Positions 33,039 through 43,911 of a stretch of DNA of 64,000 nt are shown one piece after another. How positions within the stretch are numbered: the first letter of the stretch is position 1; each line of letters opens with the position of its first letter. The translations under genes and the position numbers were made by a program. Under the pieces are notes generated by a model, which had not been told where the DNA came from, ran no database searches, and worked only from the letters and a program-made list of their open reading frames with translations. The stretch lies in assembly GCA_004376575.1 (NCBI GenBank), contig SOJN01000080.1:1-64000 (forward strand). Direction: 5' to 3'. The DNA comes from a candidate division TA06 bacterium. GTDB taxonomy: Bacteria; Hydrothermota; DG-26; E44-bin18.

Positions 33039-34190
33039 CTACTCCCGGGTCGAGTACTTACCAGGTGGAGGAGGATCGTCTGTTCTCACATCTTCAAGTT
33101 GCCCGAGGAGGCTTTTCTCCTGAGCAGAAAGTTTCCGAGGTGTCCACACAATGACCTGAACGAGTTCATCTCCCCTACCATAGTTGCTGAGGCGCGGCAA
33201 TCCTTTACCTCTGAGCCTGAAGACCTTTCCCGACTGCGTGCCCGGAGGTACCTTCAGCTTGACACTGCCGTCCAGAGTGGGAACTTCCACCTTCCCCCCG
33301 AGCGCCATTGTACTGAAAGGCGCAAAAACGCGACAGGCTATGTGTTCTCTGTCCCGTTCAAAAATTGGGTGTTCCTTCTCCTCAACTACTACAATCAGAT
33401 CACCAGAAGGAGTACCGTTCCTTCCAGCATTTCCCTCTCCTGGCAATGGAATGTAATTGCCCGTTGAGACACCAGCAGGTATCGAGATGGATATGGTTTT
33501 CTCCTTCTTCACTCTACCATCGCCACCACACTTCGGACAAGGGTCAGTGATTATTCTCCCCTCTCCGCCGCACTGGCGACACTGTGTAACGTTGACGACC
33601 CGTCCGAAGATAGAACTGGACACTTGCTTCAATTCCCCTGTTCCCCTGCAGGACGGACAGGTGATGGGGGTCGAACCCTTTTTCGCTCCAGTCGCCCCAC
33701 ATTTAGCACAAGTCTCATACCGTTTCAACCTTATTTTTTTGCGTGTTCCTGTTGCTATCTCTTCGAGTTTGAGCTTCACGTGGACTCTTATGTCCGACCC
33801 TCTTGCTGCTGCGCGACGCGTCCGCCGCGTTGCTCCACCACCAAGGAACATATCAAAGATCGATGATCCGCCGAAGAGGTCACCTAGGTCGCCAAAGATG
33901 TCTGCTATGTCGGATCCTCTGGTGAAGTCTTGCCAGGTGAATCCTCCCCTACTGAAGGCATCACTCACGCCCTGATGGCCAAACTGGTCATACCTGGATC
34001 GTTTTTCCGGGTCCATGAGGATCTCATAGGCCTCAGAAATCTCCTTGAATTTCTCCTCGGAAGCCTTAGGATTGTCCCGATTTGCATCCGGATGAAACTT
34101 CTTGGCGAGCTTTCGATAGGCAGATTTTATCTCGTCTTTGGAGGCAGACCTGGAGATTCCGAGAGTCTCGTAGTAATCCCTCTTTGTCAT
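33039..34190 (-). CDS. dnaJ: chaperone DnaJ (Hsp40)
   Basis: 383 residues from the ATG at 34190, with GGAG three bases before it; the GTG at 34199 is less likely. J-domain with HPD ([12 protein letters not shown]), then a G/F region ([15 protein letters not shown]), then four CxxCxGxG-type zinc repeats beginning [24 protein letters not shown] and CPKCGGDG, then the C-terminal substrate-binding part. It stimulates DnaK. Encoded 30 bp after dnaK. Confidence 0.97.
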   Translation of the reverse strand: MTKRDYYETLGISRSASKDEIKSAYRKLAKKFHPDANRDNPKASEEKFKEISEAYEILMDPEKRSRYDQFGHQGVSDAFSRGGFTWQDFTRGSDIADIFGDLGDLFGGSSIFDMFLGGGATRRTRRAAARGSDIRVHVKLKLEEIATGTRKKIRLKRYETCAKCGATGAKKGSTPITCPSCRGTGELKQVSSSIFGRVVNVTQCRQCGGEGRIITDPCPKCGGDGRVKKEKTISISIPAGVSTGNYIPLPGEGNAGRNGTPSGDLIVVVEEKEHPIFERDREHIACRVFAPFSTMALGGKVEVPTLDGSVKLKVPPGTQSGKVFRLRGKGLPRLSNYGRGDELVQVIVWTPRKLSAQEKSLLGQLEDVRTDDPPPPGKYSTRE

Positions 34191-34220
34191 GTGCTCCACA
34201 AGAGCTATCGAAACAGGGGA

Positions 34221-36167
34221 TTACTTGTTTTCACCCTCGTCCATAACCTCGTAATCGGCATCGACAGCCTCTTCATCTCCCCTGTCGGCATCCTTGGATT
34301 CACCTCCTCGCCCTGTTTGCTGTTTTGGTTCCTCTTCGGAAGGGCCTCCTTCTCCTGCTCCAGCCTTGGCGTACATCCCCTCAGCAAGCGCATATGATAC
34401 CCTCTGCAGCGCATCAATGTCCTTCATGATCTCATCCCTGTCACTGCCCTTGACACTCTTCCTCAGCTTATCAATCGCCTTTGCAATCGCCTTCCGCTCC
34501 GGCCCAGACACTTTTTCTTTGAACTGCCTTGTGGTTCTTTCAACGCTGTAGATGAGCGTATCAGCCTGATTTCGCACATCGATCAGAGCCTTGATTCTCC
34601 TATCCTCTGCCTCGTGTTCTTTCGCCTCCCCCACCATCTTACTGACCTCTTCCTCTGACAGTCCGCTCGAAGCAGTTATCCTTATCTTCTGCTCTTTCTG
34701 TGTGGCCAGATCCTTTGCTGAGACGTGAAGAATCCCGTCAGCATCGATGTCAAAGGCCACCTCCACCTGAGGAACACCTCTTGGTGCGGGCGGAATGCCC
34801 ACCAGCTCAAACCTGCCCAGAGTCCGATTGTCAGGAGCCATTTCACGTTCGCCCTGGAGAACATGTATCGTGACAGCGGGCTGGTTGTCAGCAGCAGTGG
34901 TGAAAATCTGGCTCTTCCTGGACGGTATCGTCGTATTTTTATCGATGATTCTAGTCATCACAGAGCCCAATGTCTCAATTCCCAGTGAGAGGGGTGTGAC
35001 ATCAAGAAGAAGAATATCCTTCACCTCTCCTGCGAGGACAGCTCCCTGAATTGCTGCTCCCATTGCGACAACCTCGTCAGGGTTGATACCTTTGTGGGGC
35101 TCCTTCTGAAAAAACTGCTTAACCTTGTCCTGAACAGCCGGCATCCTGGTCATTCCTCCCACGAGTATCACCTCGTCAATGTCTTCTGGAGTCATGCTCG
35201 CATCTTTCATGGCTTGTCTGCACGGTCCCATGGTTCTTTCAACCAGGTCACCAACAAGTGAAATCAGTTTCGCTCTGGTCAGCTTCATGTCAAGATGCCT
35301 TGGCCCGGATTCATCTGATGTAATGAACGGAAGGTTTATGTTCGTTTCAAGTGTCGTCGAAAGCTCGCACTTGGCCTTTTCCGCACCCTCTCTGAGCCTC
35401 TGTAGGGCGGTCTTGTCCTGTTTGAGACTGATTCCGCTTTCTTTCTTGAATTCCTCTGCCATCCAGTCCACTATTCTCTCATCGAAGTTGTCGCCGCCCA
35501 GATGGGTATCTCCGTTCGTTGAAAGTACTTCAAAAACGCCTTCACCAATCTCAAGAATAGAAATGTCAAAAGTCCCGCCGCCCAGATCGTACACTGCGAT
35601 CTTCTCGTTCTTCTTCCTCTCAAGGCCGTAGGCCAGAGAGGCAGCAGTGGGTTCATTGATAATACGGAGAACTTCCAGACCAGCAATCTTCCCTGCATCT
35701 TTCGTCGCCTGCCTCTGAGAATCATTGAAATAGGCAGGAACGGTTACTACCGCCTGTTTTACCGATTCTCCAAGATAACTCTCCGCTGCCTTTTTGAGAT
35801 ACTGGAGGATCATGGCAGAGATTTCAGGTGGGCTGTAATCTTTCCCTCCTATCTTCACCCTCACATCGCCATTATCCGCCTCGGTCAGCCTGTATGGCAC
35901 CAACTTGATCTCTTCGGGAACCTCAGCATACCTTCGGCCCATGAACCTCTTTATTGAATAGACCGTGTCCTCGGGGTTGGCAACCTGCTGTCTCTTCGCG
36001 AGTATCCCGACGATTCTCTCCGAAGTCTTTGAGTATGCCACCACCGAGGGTGTTACCCTTCCTCCATCAGGATTCGGGATGACTGTGGCCTCTCCACCTT
36101 CAACGATTGCCACGCAAGAGTTTGTGGTTCCTAAGTCAATCCCAATTACCTTTGATTTTCTTGGCAT
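34221..36167 (-). CDS. dnaK: chaperone DnaK (Hsp70)
   Basis: 648 residues from the ATG at 36167 with GGGAGGAG six bases upstream. Actin-like ATPase motifs [30 protein letters not shown] and [13 protein letters not shown] are intact. The linker [18 protein letters not shown] and the substrate-binding domain follow, then a helical lid and an acidic C-terminus. Second gene of the grpE-dnaK-dnaJ operon. Confidence 0.98.
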   Translation of the reverse strand: MPRKSKVIGIDLGTTNSCVAIVEGGEATVIPNPDGGRVTPSVVAYSKTSERIVGILAKRQQVANPEDTVYSIKRFMGRRYAEVPEEIKLVPYRLTEADNGDVRVKIGGKDYSPPEISAMILQYLKKAAESYLGESVKQAVVTVPAYFNDSQRQATKDAGKIAGLEVLRIINEPTAASLAYGLERKKNEKIAVYDLGGGTFDISILEIGEGVFEVLSTNGDTHLGGDNFDERIVDWMAEEFKKESGISLKQDKTALQRLREGAEKAKCELSTTLETNINLPFITSDESGPRHLDMKLTRAKLISLVGDLVERTMGPCRQAMKDASMTPEDIDEVILVGGMTRMPAVQDKVKQFFQKEPHKGINPDEVVAMGAAIQGAVLAGEVKDILLLDVTPLSLGIETLGSVMTRIIDKNTTIPSRKSQIFTTAADNQPAVTIHVLQGEREMAPDNRTLGRFELVGIPPAPRGVPQVEVAFDIDADGILHVSAKDLATQKEQKIRITASSGLSEEEVSKMVGEAKEHEAEDRRIKALIDVRNQADTLIYSVERTTRQFKEKVSGPERKAIAKAIDKLRKSVKGSDRDEIMKDIDALQRVSYALAEGMYAKAGAGEGGPSEEEPKQQTGRGGESKDADRGDEEAVDADYEVMDEGENK

Positions 36168-36194
36168 TTGCAACTCCTCCCTTATCGAAAACTA

Positions 36195-36863
36195 TTACTC
36201 ATCCTTCTGTGACTCATCCGCGTCCTCTGCTTCCTGATCTGGAGTCTGCGGACAGCCTTTTGATACAGTTACTTGAGCCGGCCTGAGCAACCGGGCATTT
36301 CTCATATAACCCTTTTGAATTTCGTTAATGATTGTTTGCGCCGGATGGTCCTCGGACTCAAGCGCGTAGATTGCCTCATGTCTTGCGGGATTGAACTCCT
36401 CCCCAACTGAGCAGAAGTCCTTTACACCTGCTTGTTCCAGGACAGCCCTGAGCATGTTGTAGATGAGTTCGATCCCCTGCTTGAACGACTCCCCGTCCTT
36501 GGGATTTGCTGGACCAAGAGCGCGCTCGAAATTGTCAAGTACGGGAAGTATCTCATAGATCAGCCTATCATTCGAGGCCTCGGAAGCTATTTGGCGTTCT
36601 TGTCTTACCCTCTTGCGATAGTTAGCTAGGTCAGCCAAAGCCCGTAAGCACTTATCACGATAGTCTTTAGATGCCTCTTGCTCTTTCTTGAGCTCGTTTC
36701 GCAGCTTTCTCATCTCCATCTCCTTGGCCGGCTCCCTCCTGGGTTTCTTCTCCTTCTTTGCTTTCTGCGCAGCGACCTTCTTGGAAACGGCCTTCTTCGA
36801 AGAAGCCTTCTTGGTAGAGACTTTCTTCACAGGTCTGGGTTTGCTCTTGTCAAGTTTTTTCAT
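36195..36863 (-). CDS. grpE: nucleotide exchange factor GrpE
   Basis: 222 residues. An unusually lysine-rich N-terminus (residues 1-45, with repeated KKAS/KKAV blocks) precedes the coiled coil and the GrpE core (LADLANYRKRVRQER, EILPVLDNFERAL, VEEFNPARHEA-like segment, GYMRNARLLRPAQVTV). It releases ADP from DnaK. The basic N-terminal extension is longer than in many GrpE proteins. First gene of the chaperone operon behind a strong promoter. Confidence 0.95.
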   Translation of the reverse strand: MKKLDKSKPRPVKKVSTKKASSKKAVSKKVAAQKAKKEKKPRREPAKEMEMRKLRNELKKEQEASKDYRDKCLRALADLANYRKRVRQERQIASEASNDRLIYEILPVLDNFERALGPANPKDGESFKQGIELIYNMLRAVLEQAGVKDFCSVGEEFNPARHEAIYALESEDHPAQTIINEIQKGYMRNARLLRPAQVTVSKGCPQTPDQEAEDADESQKDE

Positions 36864-36910
36864 ATCTTGAACTTACCTCGCCTATCCATGCTTTTGTGCC
36901 TTTCGGCTAT

Positions 36911-36939
36911 AATATAACATTGCACATGGCATTTGTCAA
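36911..36939 (-). promoter_or_regulatory. sigma-70-type promoter of the grpE-dnaK-dnaJ operon
   Basis: -35 TTGACA (36939-36934), exactly 17 bp, -10 TATATT (36916-36911). A GCCGAAAGGC mini-hairpin sits at the expected transcript start. No CIRCE inverted repeat is visible near it and no hrcA precedes grpE here, so heat control must work otherwise. Confidence 0.8.
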
Positions 36940-36962
36940 GACCTTATCAAGTCAATTGAGTC

Positions 36963-37745
36963 TTATTTTATCAATTTACCTATGCGTCTCCACCTAATCT
37001 TATGCCAGAACCTCCAGAGTGGGGTCCATTTCTTCCACGACCAGTACAGGATCACCGCTTTACCCTTGATGAATCTGTTGTGGAGTGGGCCCCAGAATCT
37101 TGAGTCCTCCGAGTTGTCTCTGTTGTCCCCCATCATGAAATAACTGTCTTGTGGAACCTCAACCGGGCCAAAATTGTCCCTGCACAGCCTGCCTATGTGG
37201 ATGAACTGGCCGGATTGCCACGCTTCCTGGTAATTCTCATTGTCAAGGGTCAGACCGGGCGTCACATAGCGGTCTGTGTGAGTAACATATGGTTCTTCTA
37301 TGGCAGCTCCGTTTACGTACACCATCTTGTCTTTAACCTCAACGGTATCGCCAGGTAATCCGATGCACCGCTTTATGAAATCTCGATTCTCAAAAGGATA
37401 TCTGAAAACGATTATGTCTCCCCTCTTAGGCTGCCGAATCGGTAGTATCCTGCCATCTAAGAATCGACTATGACCTTTGGGTAGACCGAGTATCTTTCCA
37501 AGTCCTCCTTCTCGCAAGAAATTGACGATGAGAACGTCACCCTTTTTTGTCCCGTAAAGGAACTTGTTCACCAAGAGAAAATCTCCAACGAGCAGAGTCT
37601 TTTCCATGGAGCCCGATGGAATCTTGAAAGCCTGAACCACAAAGGCCCTCAGTATGAGAGCACTTATGATTGCGATGACTATTGATTCAAACCAATCTCT
37701 AAGTGGCGATTTCCTCCGCCTGGGCCTCCGTTTGAAAAACCGCAT
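36963..37745 (-). CDS. lepB: signal peptidase I
   Basis: 260 residues. One N-terminal membrane span (SIVIAIISALILRAFVVQAF) follows a basic start. The catalytic serine lies in IPSGSMEKTLLVGDFLLVNK and the lysine in RDFIKRCIGLPGDTVEV; the box MMGDNRDNSEDSRFWG closes the S26 signature. It removes signal peptides from exported proteins, here including the many surface proteins of the accessory array. Confidence 0.95.
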   Translation of the reverse strand: MRFFKRRPRRRKSPLRDWFESIVIAIISALILRAFVVQAFKIPSGSMEKTLLVGDFLLVNKFLYGTKKGDVLIVNFLREGGLGKILGLPKGHSRFLDGRILPIRQPKRGDIIVFRYPFENRDFIKRCIGLPGDTVEVKDKMVYVNGAAIEEPYVTHTDRYVTPGLTLDNENYQEAWQSGQFIHIGRLCRDNFGPVEVPQDSYFMMGDNRDNSEDSRFWGPLHNRFIKGKAVILYWSWKKWTPLWRFWHKIRWRRIGKLIK

Positions 37746-37760
37746 CCTCCCCTCCTGGAA

Positions 37761-37792
37761 GAAAATACGGGCAGTATCCCTGAGGCTGCCCG
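37761..37792 (-). terminator. intrinsic terminator after the PorV-like gene
   Basis: On the minus strand CGGGCAG, an 11-base loop, CTGCCCG and then TATTTTCTT. It lies about 45 bp after the stop of the PorV-like gene and before lepB. Confidence 0.7.
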
Positions 37793-37838
37793 CACTATCT
37801 TCTTGACTCTATTCCCTGGACTATCAGCTCCCCCCAGA

Positions 37839-38762
37839 TCACATATCTAACGAGATTGAGAGCCTGTGCACATAACCAAAATCTACTTTGGGGACAAGGG
37901 CGTAGTCCAAATCATATTTCTTCCACTTCAAGCCGAGGCCGAAAGATAGGCCTCCAAGTATGTCCGCGTCAGAGCCTGAGTGGAGGTCCCGCCCCAATGA
38001 GTAATATCCAAACCTCAATCCCAACATCTCATTCACCCAGTATTCCGCACCCAAGGAGAAGAAGATATCACTGTCAATTGATTTCCCTGCATCCAGTCCG
38101 ACTAGAAAAGGTGCTTCTCTATGCCTGTATACTCCCCCAACCTTTGCGGTAATCGGAGGAAGGTCTTTCTCCTCGACGAAAGCCTTTAGCTGCTGGCCCA
38201 AATTCTGGACCACCACAGCAAAAGAGTATGGTACCTCAGTCGGCGCATAACTCCCGCCTACATCCAGTGCCATACCGTAGCTGTTGAAGGTGTCTATAGA
38301 CTGATAAATGAGCTTGACCGCCACACCAGCAGAAAGGTTCTCACTGAGCCTTCTAGCATAAGCCACTCTTGGAACCAACATCGAAGAGCCGAACTCGCCG
38401 AGCTCGATATTGTTCTCGTCAGTCCTGGTTAAACCACCAACATAGAAGCCATTGATCATGGCTCCAAGGTATGAGTTGACGCCCATTGGTTTTGCATATG
38501 CCAGGAAACCGGAGTTGATACCAGCCATGTACTTGGTGTAGCCGAATGCTAGTTTAGCGCCTTCCATCTCCGTAAGCCCAGCCGGATTCCAGTGGATGGA
38601 AGTAGCATCATCTGCCACTGCAGTATAGGCACCGCCCATGCCGAGAGCACGCGGCCCAATGCCTATCTTGAGGAAGTTGAATGCGGCGGTCCCTGCCCCA
38701 GATGCTGCAAAAACAGACCCCGCCGTGAACACAAAAAGAATTGAGATCGTCAGGGTTTTCAT
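37839..38762 (-). CDS. PorV/PorQ-family outer membrane protein
   Basis: 307 residues from the ATG at 38762 with GAGGAA before it. Signal peptide TLTISILFVFTAGSVFAA. The mature start SGAGTAAFNFLKIGIGPRALGMGGAYTAVADDATSIHWNPAGL is the hallmark of the PorV/PorQ branch of FadL-like beta-barrels (UPF0164). PorV shuttles type IX substrates to the surface in Bacteroidetes; here the same role for the sorting-domain proteins is an inference. The single-gene unit has its own promoter and terminator. Confidence 0.88.
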   Translation of the reverse strand: MKTLTISILFVFTAGSVFAASGAGTAAFNFLKIGIGPRALGMGGAYTAVADDATSIHWNPAGLTEMEGAKLAFGYTKYMAGINSGFLAYAKPMGVNSYLGAMINGFYVGGLTRTDENNIELGEFGSSMLVPRVAYARRLSENLSAGVAVKLIYQSIDTFNSYGMALDVGGSYAPTEVPYSFAVVVQNLGQQLKAFVEEKDLPPITAKVGGVYRHREAPFLVGLDAGKSIDSDIFFSLGAEYWVNEMLGLRFGYYSLGRDLHSGSDADILGGLSFGLGLKWKKYDLDYALVPKVDFGYVHRLSISLDM

Positions 38763-38799
38763 TTTTTCCTCCGCTCGAAGCCCCAATACCTAATCTACT

Positions 38800-38828
38800 A
38801 GACTATCAAAGCTTACGACGACTGTCAA
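38800..38828 (-). promoter_or_regulatory. promoter of the PorV-like gene
   Basis: -35 TTGACA (38828-38823), exactly 17 bp, -10 TAGTCT (38805-38800), 38 bp before the chosen start. Confidence 0.7.
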
Positions 38829-38844
38829 GCTGAAAATGTTCCCA

Positions 38845-39060
38845 ACCTAAAGCTATAGGCTATAAGCTGTAAGCTATGACACAGCTCTCGGTTGTCAATC
38901 GCCAGTCCTGAGCCAATCGAGGCCCCACTCGCCGTCTACAGCACTATGGCCCAGCACTGACAGCTCCATTTCTCATCTTTCACAGCTTGTTTTGGTTTGG
39001 GCTGATAGCTGACGACTGACACCTGTGTTTTCGTCTTACAGCTTTACAGCCTACAGCTTA
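38845..39060. repeat. imperfect inverted repeat between the PorV-like and thioredoxin-like genes
   Basis: AGCTATAGGCTATAAGCTG near the left end pairs with CAGCTTTACAGCCTACAGCT near the right end, with CACAG/CTGTG steps inside. The right arm overlaps the stop codon of the next gene. Similar TACGCTATACGCTGT-like runs occur at 48,630 and 55,510. No gene is visible. Confidence 0.5.
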
Positions 39061-40164
39061 TGGTAAGTGTCCTTCCGCGACAAGTTCTTGATATAGCCTC
39101 TTTCCATTTCTCAGGCTGTCAAATATCAATATGCTGGTGATGGTTGCGCCTGTCACTGCATCCACCTCCAGGTCGAATCCCTCGCCACCCAGGACTGAAT
39201 GGCCTATAAGCCTATCCTTCATGAACTCTACATCATCCTCGTCCCAGTCCATGTTTGCTATCTTGCTCAGGCTGATTGGAATGAAGTCGACTATTTTGCC
39301 CACCTCGTCAAAAACATAGACGAAATGCGTATCGTGGCAGTCCCCGCAGATTGTTCTCCTGCTTTCTAGTTTTGCGAATAGCTTTCTCCTCTGCCGACCA
39401 TATCCGGCTCTGATGACATAGACCGAGTCTTTGGACTTCAATTTCACCAAGTCTATTCTTCTGGTCTTGCCTGAAAGGGTATCTACGGTCTGCGTTATCA
39501 ACCTTCTTATCTCCTCCGCTGAGATGACACATTCTATATCCTGGGCGACTTCTTGCATGCGGGGTTCACCTCTGATGAGGGACAGTTCATATTCCAATGT
39601 CACTCTAATCTCGTCCAGCAGATCCTTGGCGGAGCGGAAAGGACCGCCGTGCGTGCTGACGACAAGTCTCCTACCGTCCTCTGTCTTCCTCGCAAATAAA
39701 GTGTATGGGGCTCTTCCTGGTTCTCCGAGCTGTTTGAAGGCTGACAATGAATCGTCCGGCACAAGCGGGAATGATACAGAGTGCGTCTCCTTGAACGCGC
39801 GAACAGATGTTATAGAATTGCCAATGCCAATACCAATGAAAGCTACCCTGTCTCTAATCTCAGAATCACTCGATACGGCTTTGAAGGCCTCTTCGTATAT
39901 GGGAACCTGCTTCTCACATTTGAAACACTGGGTTATGAAGAGTTCGATGATGACTAGATCAGCATCTATTTTGTTCAGGTTGAGGGGCTCACCGGCCCTG
40001 AGCCCAAGGTATCTTGCATCATCCTCGCCCAGAACAAAGCTGAAGGAAAGCTCTGGCAGGTAATCGCCCAATCCAATACGTACCGGGCCCTCGTCTCCCA
40101 CTGTGCCAAAGACAGACCCAAGCGCCAGTATTGGAACTGCAACCAGACACTCAATCCGTTTCAT
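39058..40164 (-). CDS. exported thioredoxin-like protein with CxxCH and FMN-binding-type domain
   Basis: 368 residues with a signal peptide (IECLVAVPILALGSVFG). A peroxiredoxin/TlpA-like thioredoxin domain spans about 35-190 with CFKC (its CxxC) after LVIIELFITQ and a cis-proline-like APYTLF. A second part (210-368) has ICGDCH, which fits a c-type heme CxxCH or a metal site, and ends with VDAVTGATITS, the motif that carries covalent FMN in RnfG/NqrC-type domains. The order suggests a periplasmic redox protein passing electrons between thiol, heme and flavin. I do not know this fusion as a named family. Expression unit is monocistronic. Confidence 0.72.
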   Translation of the reverse strand: MKRIECLVAVPILALGSVFGTVGDEGPVRIGLGDYLPELSFSFVLGEDDARYLGLRAGEPLNLNKIDADLVIIELFITQCFKCEKQVPIYEEAFKAVSSDSEIRDRVAFIGIGIGNSITSVRAFKETHSVSFPLVPDDSLSAFKQLGEPGRAPYTLFARKTEDGRRLVVSTHGGPFRSAKDLLDEIRVTLEYELSLIRGEPRMQEVAQDIECVISAEEIRRLITQTVDTLSGKTRRIDLVKLKSKDSVYVIRAGYGRQRRKLFAKLESRRTICGDCHDTHFVYVFDEVGKIVDFIPISLSKIANMDWDEDDVEFMKDRLIGHSVLGGEGFDLEVDAVTGATITSILIFDSLRNGKRLYQELVAEGHLP

Positions 40165-40177
40165 TACACAACCCTCA

Positions 40178-40283
40178 TAACCACGAGATTACACAAGATT
40201 ATCACAGATTCAAACCCCATCCTTATCGCTTAACCCAAGCCAAAAGAATAATCTTGTGGGAATCTGTGTTAATCTGTGGTTCC
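40178..40283. repeat. MITE-like inverted repeat, copy 1
   Basis: ACCACGAGATTACACAAGATT...TCACAGATTC on the left and GAATCTGTGTTAATCTGTGGT on the right form long imperfect arms. A diverged copy in the opposite orientation lies at 48,677-48,862. The remainder of the 40,165-40,505 gap holds an AGATTGCTTCGTCGC...CTCGCAATGACA repeat and no gene. Confidence 0.6.
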
Positions 40284-40505
40284 AGAGGTTTCAGTTAAAC
40301 GCGTAACCCTTGAAACCACGAGAACCCTGAACATGAAAATCGAAAACGAAAAAGACCCATGCCATCGGTAGAGGGCATGAGGTATTTTTCGTCCTGAGCG
40401 GAAGCGAAGGATCTGCTTGAGCCAGATTGCTTCGTCGCTCACGCTTCTCGCAATGACATGGTTTTTCTTCCTGATGTGAGCTATCGTACAGCGTATAGCC
40501 CTAAA

Positions 40506-41762
40506 TTATGTTCCTTCTTGCCATGCCGCGAGGTATGCTTTCTGCTCGTCGGTAAGCTCATCAATTGACACCCCCAGGGATTCCAGCTTGAGCATCGCTA
40601 TCTGGTGATCAATCTCATCCGGGAGTGTGTAAACCCTTTTCTCCAGACTCGAATGGTTATCCTTGATGTGTTTTGCTGCCAGTGACTGATTCGCAAAACT
40701 CATGTCCATTACCCTGGCTGGGTGCCCCTCTGCTGCTGAAAGATTGACGAGCCTCCCCTGAGCCAGAAGTACTACTTTTCTCCCATTGGGAAGCACATAC
40801 TCCTCGGCAGACTCCCTGATTCTCTTTTTGGACTTGGCCGCTTTTTCAAGACCTTTTACGTCAATTTCAACATCAAAGTGGCCGGAGTTGGCAAGGATGG
40901 CTCTATTCTTCATCAGCTCAAACAGCTCTGCAGCAATGACATGCTTGTTTCCCGTGGCAGTTACAAAGATGTCCCCTATTTTCGCCGCTTCCTCAATTGG
41001 CATCACCTGAAACCCGTCCATGATCGCTTCCAGCCCTTTCACAGGATTCACCTCAGTAACAATTACTCGGGCTCCCATGCCAAGTGCTCTCATCGCTATG
41101 CCCCGGCCGCACCAGCCATACCCTGCCACCACAAAGACTGACCCTGCGATGAGAGTATTTGTGGCCCTCAAGATACCATCTATTGTCGACTGTCCGGTCC
41201 CATATCTGTTATCGAAAAGATGCTTGGTCTTAGATTCATTGACTGCGATGACCGGATACTTGAGAGCACTGTCCTTTTCCATGTTCTTCAGGCGAATCAC
41301 TCCGGTGGTAGTCTCCTCAGTACCTCCCAGCACACCCCCAACGAGCTCGCTCCGTTTTGAATGGAGTGATGATATGAGGTCAGCACCGTCGTCCATGGTT
41401 ACGTGCGGTTTCATGTCCAGGACGCTTTCTATGTGGTCATAATAAGTCTTGTCATCTTCTCCTCTGATGGCAAATACCGGAATGCCGAAGTCTTTCACCA
41501 GCGAGGCCGCAACATCGTCAGAAGTAGAAAGTGGATTTGACCCACACAGCTTTACCTCTGCTCCTCCAGCCCTCAAGGTCCTCATGAGGTTAGCTGTTTC
41601 AGTGGTGACGTGGAGACAGCAGGCAACTCTCAATCCTTTCAGGGGCTTGCTCTTTTCAAATTCATCTCTTATTGATTCAAGAACAGGCATGTTTGCATCA
41701 GCCCATTCTATCTTCGTCAAGCCCTCCTCCGAAAACGAAACATCCTTCACATGGTTCTTCAT
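40506..41762 (-). CDS. ahcY: adenosylhomocysteinase (S-adenosylhomocysteine hydrolase)
   Basis: 418 residues from the ATG at 41762, which overlaps the metK stop (ATGA). Motifs: [51 protein letters not shown] and the NAD-binding [31 protein letters not shown]. It splits S-adenosylhomocysteine to adenosine and homocysteine. Paired with metK it completes half of the activated-methyl cycle. Last gene of the ptsH-to-ahcY operon. Confidence 0.97.
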   Translation of the reverse strand: MKNHVKDVSFSEEGLTKIEWADANMPVLESIRDEFEKSKPLKGLRVACCLHVTTETANLMRTLRAGGAEVKLCGSNPLSTSDDVAASLVKDFGIPVFAIRGEDDKTYYDHIESVLDMKPHVTMDDGADLISSLHSKRSELVGGVLGGTEETTTGVIRLKNMEKDSALKYPVIAVNESKTKHLFDNRYGTGQSTIDGILRATNTLIAGSVFVVAGYGWCGRGIAMRALGMGARVIVTEVNPVKGLEAIMDGFQVMPIEEAAKIGDIFVTATGNKHVIAAELFELMKNRAILANSGHFDVEIDVKGLEKAAKSKKRIRESAEEYVLPNGRKVVLLAQGRLVNLSAAEGHPARVMDMSFANQSLAAKHIKDNHSSLEKRVYTLPDEIDHQIAMLKLESLGVSIDELTDEQKAYLAAWQEGT

Positions 41763-42898
41763 GCCTCTGCTCCTGTCTTTATGCTGTCTGCTGTATCCCT
41801 CAGCTCCCACGTGAATCCCTTTTCCTCACGGCCGAAGTGGCCGTAGCAGGCGGTCCTCTTGAACATTGGCCTGAGCAGATCGAATTTCTTGATCATTCCA
41901 GCGGGGGATAGGTCGTATATATCTTTGATAACCTTCGACAGGTTTTCGTCATCGCAGCTGCCGAACGTATTTAGATTCACAGCCATTGGCTGAGAAACGC
42001 CGATAACGTAGGAAAGCTGGACCTCACAGCGGTCTGTCAGGCCACTCGCGACCACGTTCTTTGCTATGTGCCTGGCCGCATACGACGCTGACCTGTCCAC
42101 CTTCGTGGGATCCTTCCCTGAAAAGCATCCCCCCCCATGGCTTCCCACGCCACCATAAGTGTCCACGATTATCTTCCTTCCAGTCACCCCGGTATCTGCT
42201 TGTGGACCACCCTTGACGAACCGCCCTGTCGGGTTGACGAAGAATTTGGTCTTGCTGTCGAGGAGGTGTTCGTCAATCTCTTTCTTCACAACGAGCTCTA
42301 TAACTTGCTCCTTTAACGTCAGCTCGGAGATGCTTTCACTATGCTGGGCTGCTACTACCACAGAGTCAACTCTTACCGGCTTCCCATCACGGTACTCTAC
42401 CGTAACCTGAGACTTGCCATCTGGCCTCAGGTGGTCCAACTCTCCTTTTTTCCTCACCTCTGCCAGCCTTCTGGCGAGTTTGTGAGCCAGATAGATTGGC
42501 ATGGGCATCAACACCTCGGTATCTCTGCATGCAAAACCGTACATGATTCCCTGGTCTCCCGCGCCGCCTATGTCCACACCGACCTTTATGTCTGAAGACT
42601 GTTCCTGGATTGAAGCCAGAACTGCGCAGCTCTCCCAGTCAAACCCAAGGGCAGGATCATCATATCCGATATCATGTATGACTGTTCGGGCTATGGCCGG
42701 GATGTCCACGTAGCAACTGGTCGTTATTTCACCGGCCACAAGGACAAGTCCATTGGTCACCAGAGTTTCGCAGGCAACTCTCCCTTCCTTATCCCCGGAA
42801 AGTACAGCATCGAGAATCGCATCTGATATTTGATCGCAGATCTTGTCCGGGTGTCCTTCAGTTACTGATTCTGAAGTCAATATGGCGAATTTGGACAT
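41759..42898 (-). CDS. metK: S-adenosylmethionine synthetase
   Basis: 379 residues with [23 protein letters not shown] at the start, [12 protein letters not shown], and the [17 protein letters not shown] loop, all diagnostic for MetK. It forms SAM from methionine and ATP. It sits 26 bp after the nucleotidyltransferase gene and overlaps ahcY. No SAM riboswitch is needed here because the gene is internal to an operon and none is visible. Confidence 0.98.
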   Translation of the reverse strand: MSKFAILTSESVTEGHPDKICDQISDAILDAVLSGDKEGRVACETLVTNGLVLVAGEITTSCYVDIPAIARTVIHDIGYDDPALGFDWESCAVLASIQEQSSDIKVGVDIGGAGDQGIMYGFACRDTEVLMPMPIYLAHKLARRLAEVRKKGELDHLRPDGKSQVTVEYRDGKPVRVDSVVVAAQHSESISELTLKEQVIELVVKKEIDEHLLDSKTKFFVNPTGRFVKGGPQADTGVTGRKIIVDTYGGVGSHGGGCFSGKDPTKVDRSASYAARHIAKNVVASGLTDRCEVQLSYVIGVSQPMAVNLNTFGSCDDENLSKVIKDIYDLSPAGMIKKFDLLRPMFKRTACYGHFGREEKGFTWELRDTADSIKTGAEA

Positions 42899-42924
42899 TG
42901 CTATCCTCCGGATCCTCTGAATAA

Positions 42925-43911
42925 CTATAGATAAGACAGCTTGGAAAGCTCAGAAGCGTTCACGCTTGCTGCCTTTCCCTCAATCCGTGCCGCACGACCA
43001 ACGAGCGAGCGTTCCAGTATGGTGTTCTCTATCCTGGCTCCGGCTTCGACGATGGAGCTTCTTACAGCCGAGTCTATTATAACAGCCCCTTTGGCGACGG
43101 TCGTATGAGGGCCAATGACCGACCGCAGTATCGTTGCCGACCTGTCCACATAACTGGGCTTCAGCACAACCGAATCTTTGAAGCGGCGCCTGTTCCCCCC
43201 TGAGAGCTCCAACAGACTCACATTGGCATCCAGAGTTGCCTTGACGGTGCCGCAGTCATACCATCCTTCCACCTTGAAGGTTCCAAGGCGCAGACCTCTC
43301 TTCACCATTCCCGCGAGACCATCTGTGAATTGGAACTCACCCTTTGTGCTCTTTCCAGAAGAGACCAGCCTGTCCAGCTCTTCCAGCAGCACGCGGGAGT
43401 CCTCGATGTAGTATATTCCTACTATGGCCAGGTTGCTCGTTGGTCTTTTTGGCTTTTCGATGACCCTTCTGATCCTCCCTCCCTGCACCTCAACAACTCC
43501 GAAGCGGGACGGATCACTCACTCGCTTAACCCCTATCGCGTTTTTTCTTTTGCTTATCACGCGCTTGAGGTCTGTCTTGAATATTGTATCACCAAGTATT
43601 ATGAGAAGAGGGCCACCACTCAGCTCCTGTCCGGCAAGCGATACGGCGTGGCCAATCCCCTTTGGCTGAGGCTGGTGTACGAATTTGTATACGCTATTTC
43701 TCTTTTTTTTCACGTACTCCTTTATCATGCTGGCCGCGTGGCCGACCACCAGGACCACCTTTGATGGTCTCAGGCTTTCCACCTCGTCCAGGATGTGCCC
43801 CAGAATGGGCTTCCCTGCCACATGGATAAGCGCCTTGGGCATGGAGTAGGTATGAGGTCTGAGCCGCTTGCCCACGCCTGCGACAGGTATGACAACTTCC
43901 AGTTTGCCCAT
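42925..43911 (-). CDS. sugar-phosphate nucleotidyltransferase
   Basis: 328 residues. The N-terminal Rossmann-like domain carries [35 protein letters not shown] (the GxGxRLxPxT...PKAL signature), [10 protein letters not shown] and [17 protein letters not shown]. The C-terminus has hexapeptide-repeat-like turns ([33 protein letters not shown]), suggesting a left-handed beta-helix as in GlmU/GlgC-type or archaeal dTDP-glucose enzymes. The nucleotide and sugar cannot be fixed from sequence. It overlaps the isomerase gene by one base. Confidence 0.9.
   Translation of the reverse strand: MGKLEVVIPVAGVGKRLRPHTYSMPKALIHVAGKPILGHILDEVESLRPSKVVLVVGHAASMIKEYVKKKRNSVYKFVHQPQPKGIGHAVSLAGQELSGGPLLIILGDTIFKTDLKRVISKRKNAIGVKRVSDPSRFGVVEVQGGRIRRVIEKPKRPTSNLAIVGIYYIEDSRVLLEELDRLVSSGKSTKGEFQFTDGLAGMVKRGLRLGTFKVEGWYDCGTVKATLDANVSLLELSGGNRRRFKDSVVLKPSYVDRSATILRSVIGPHTTVAKGAVIIDSAVRSSIVEAGARIENTILERSLVGRAARIEGKAASVNASELSKLSYL

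Noticed and set aside
42899-42924. SAM riboswitch before metK
   Set aside because: Only 26 bp separate metK from the preceding gene, too short for any known SAM riboswitch.
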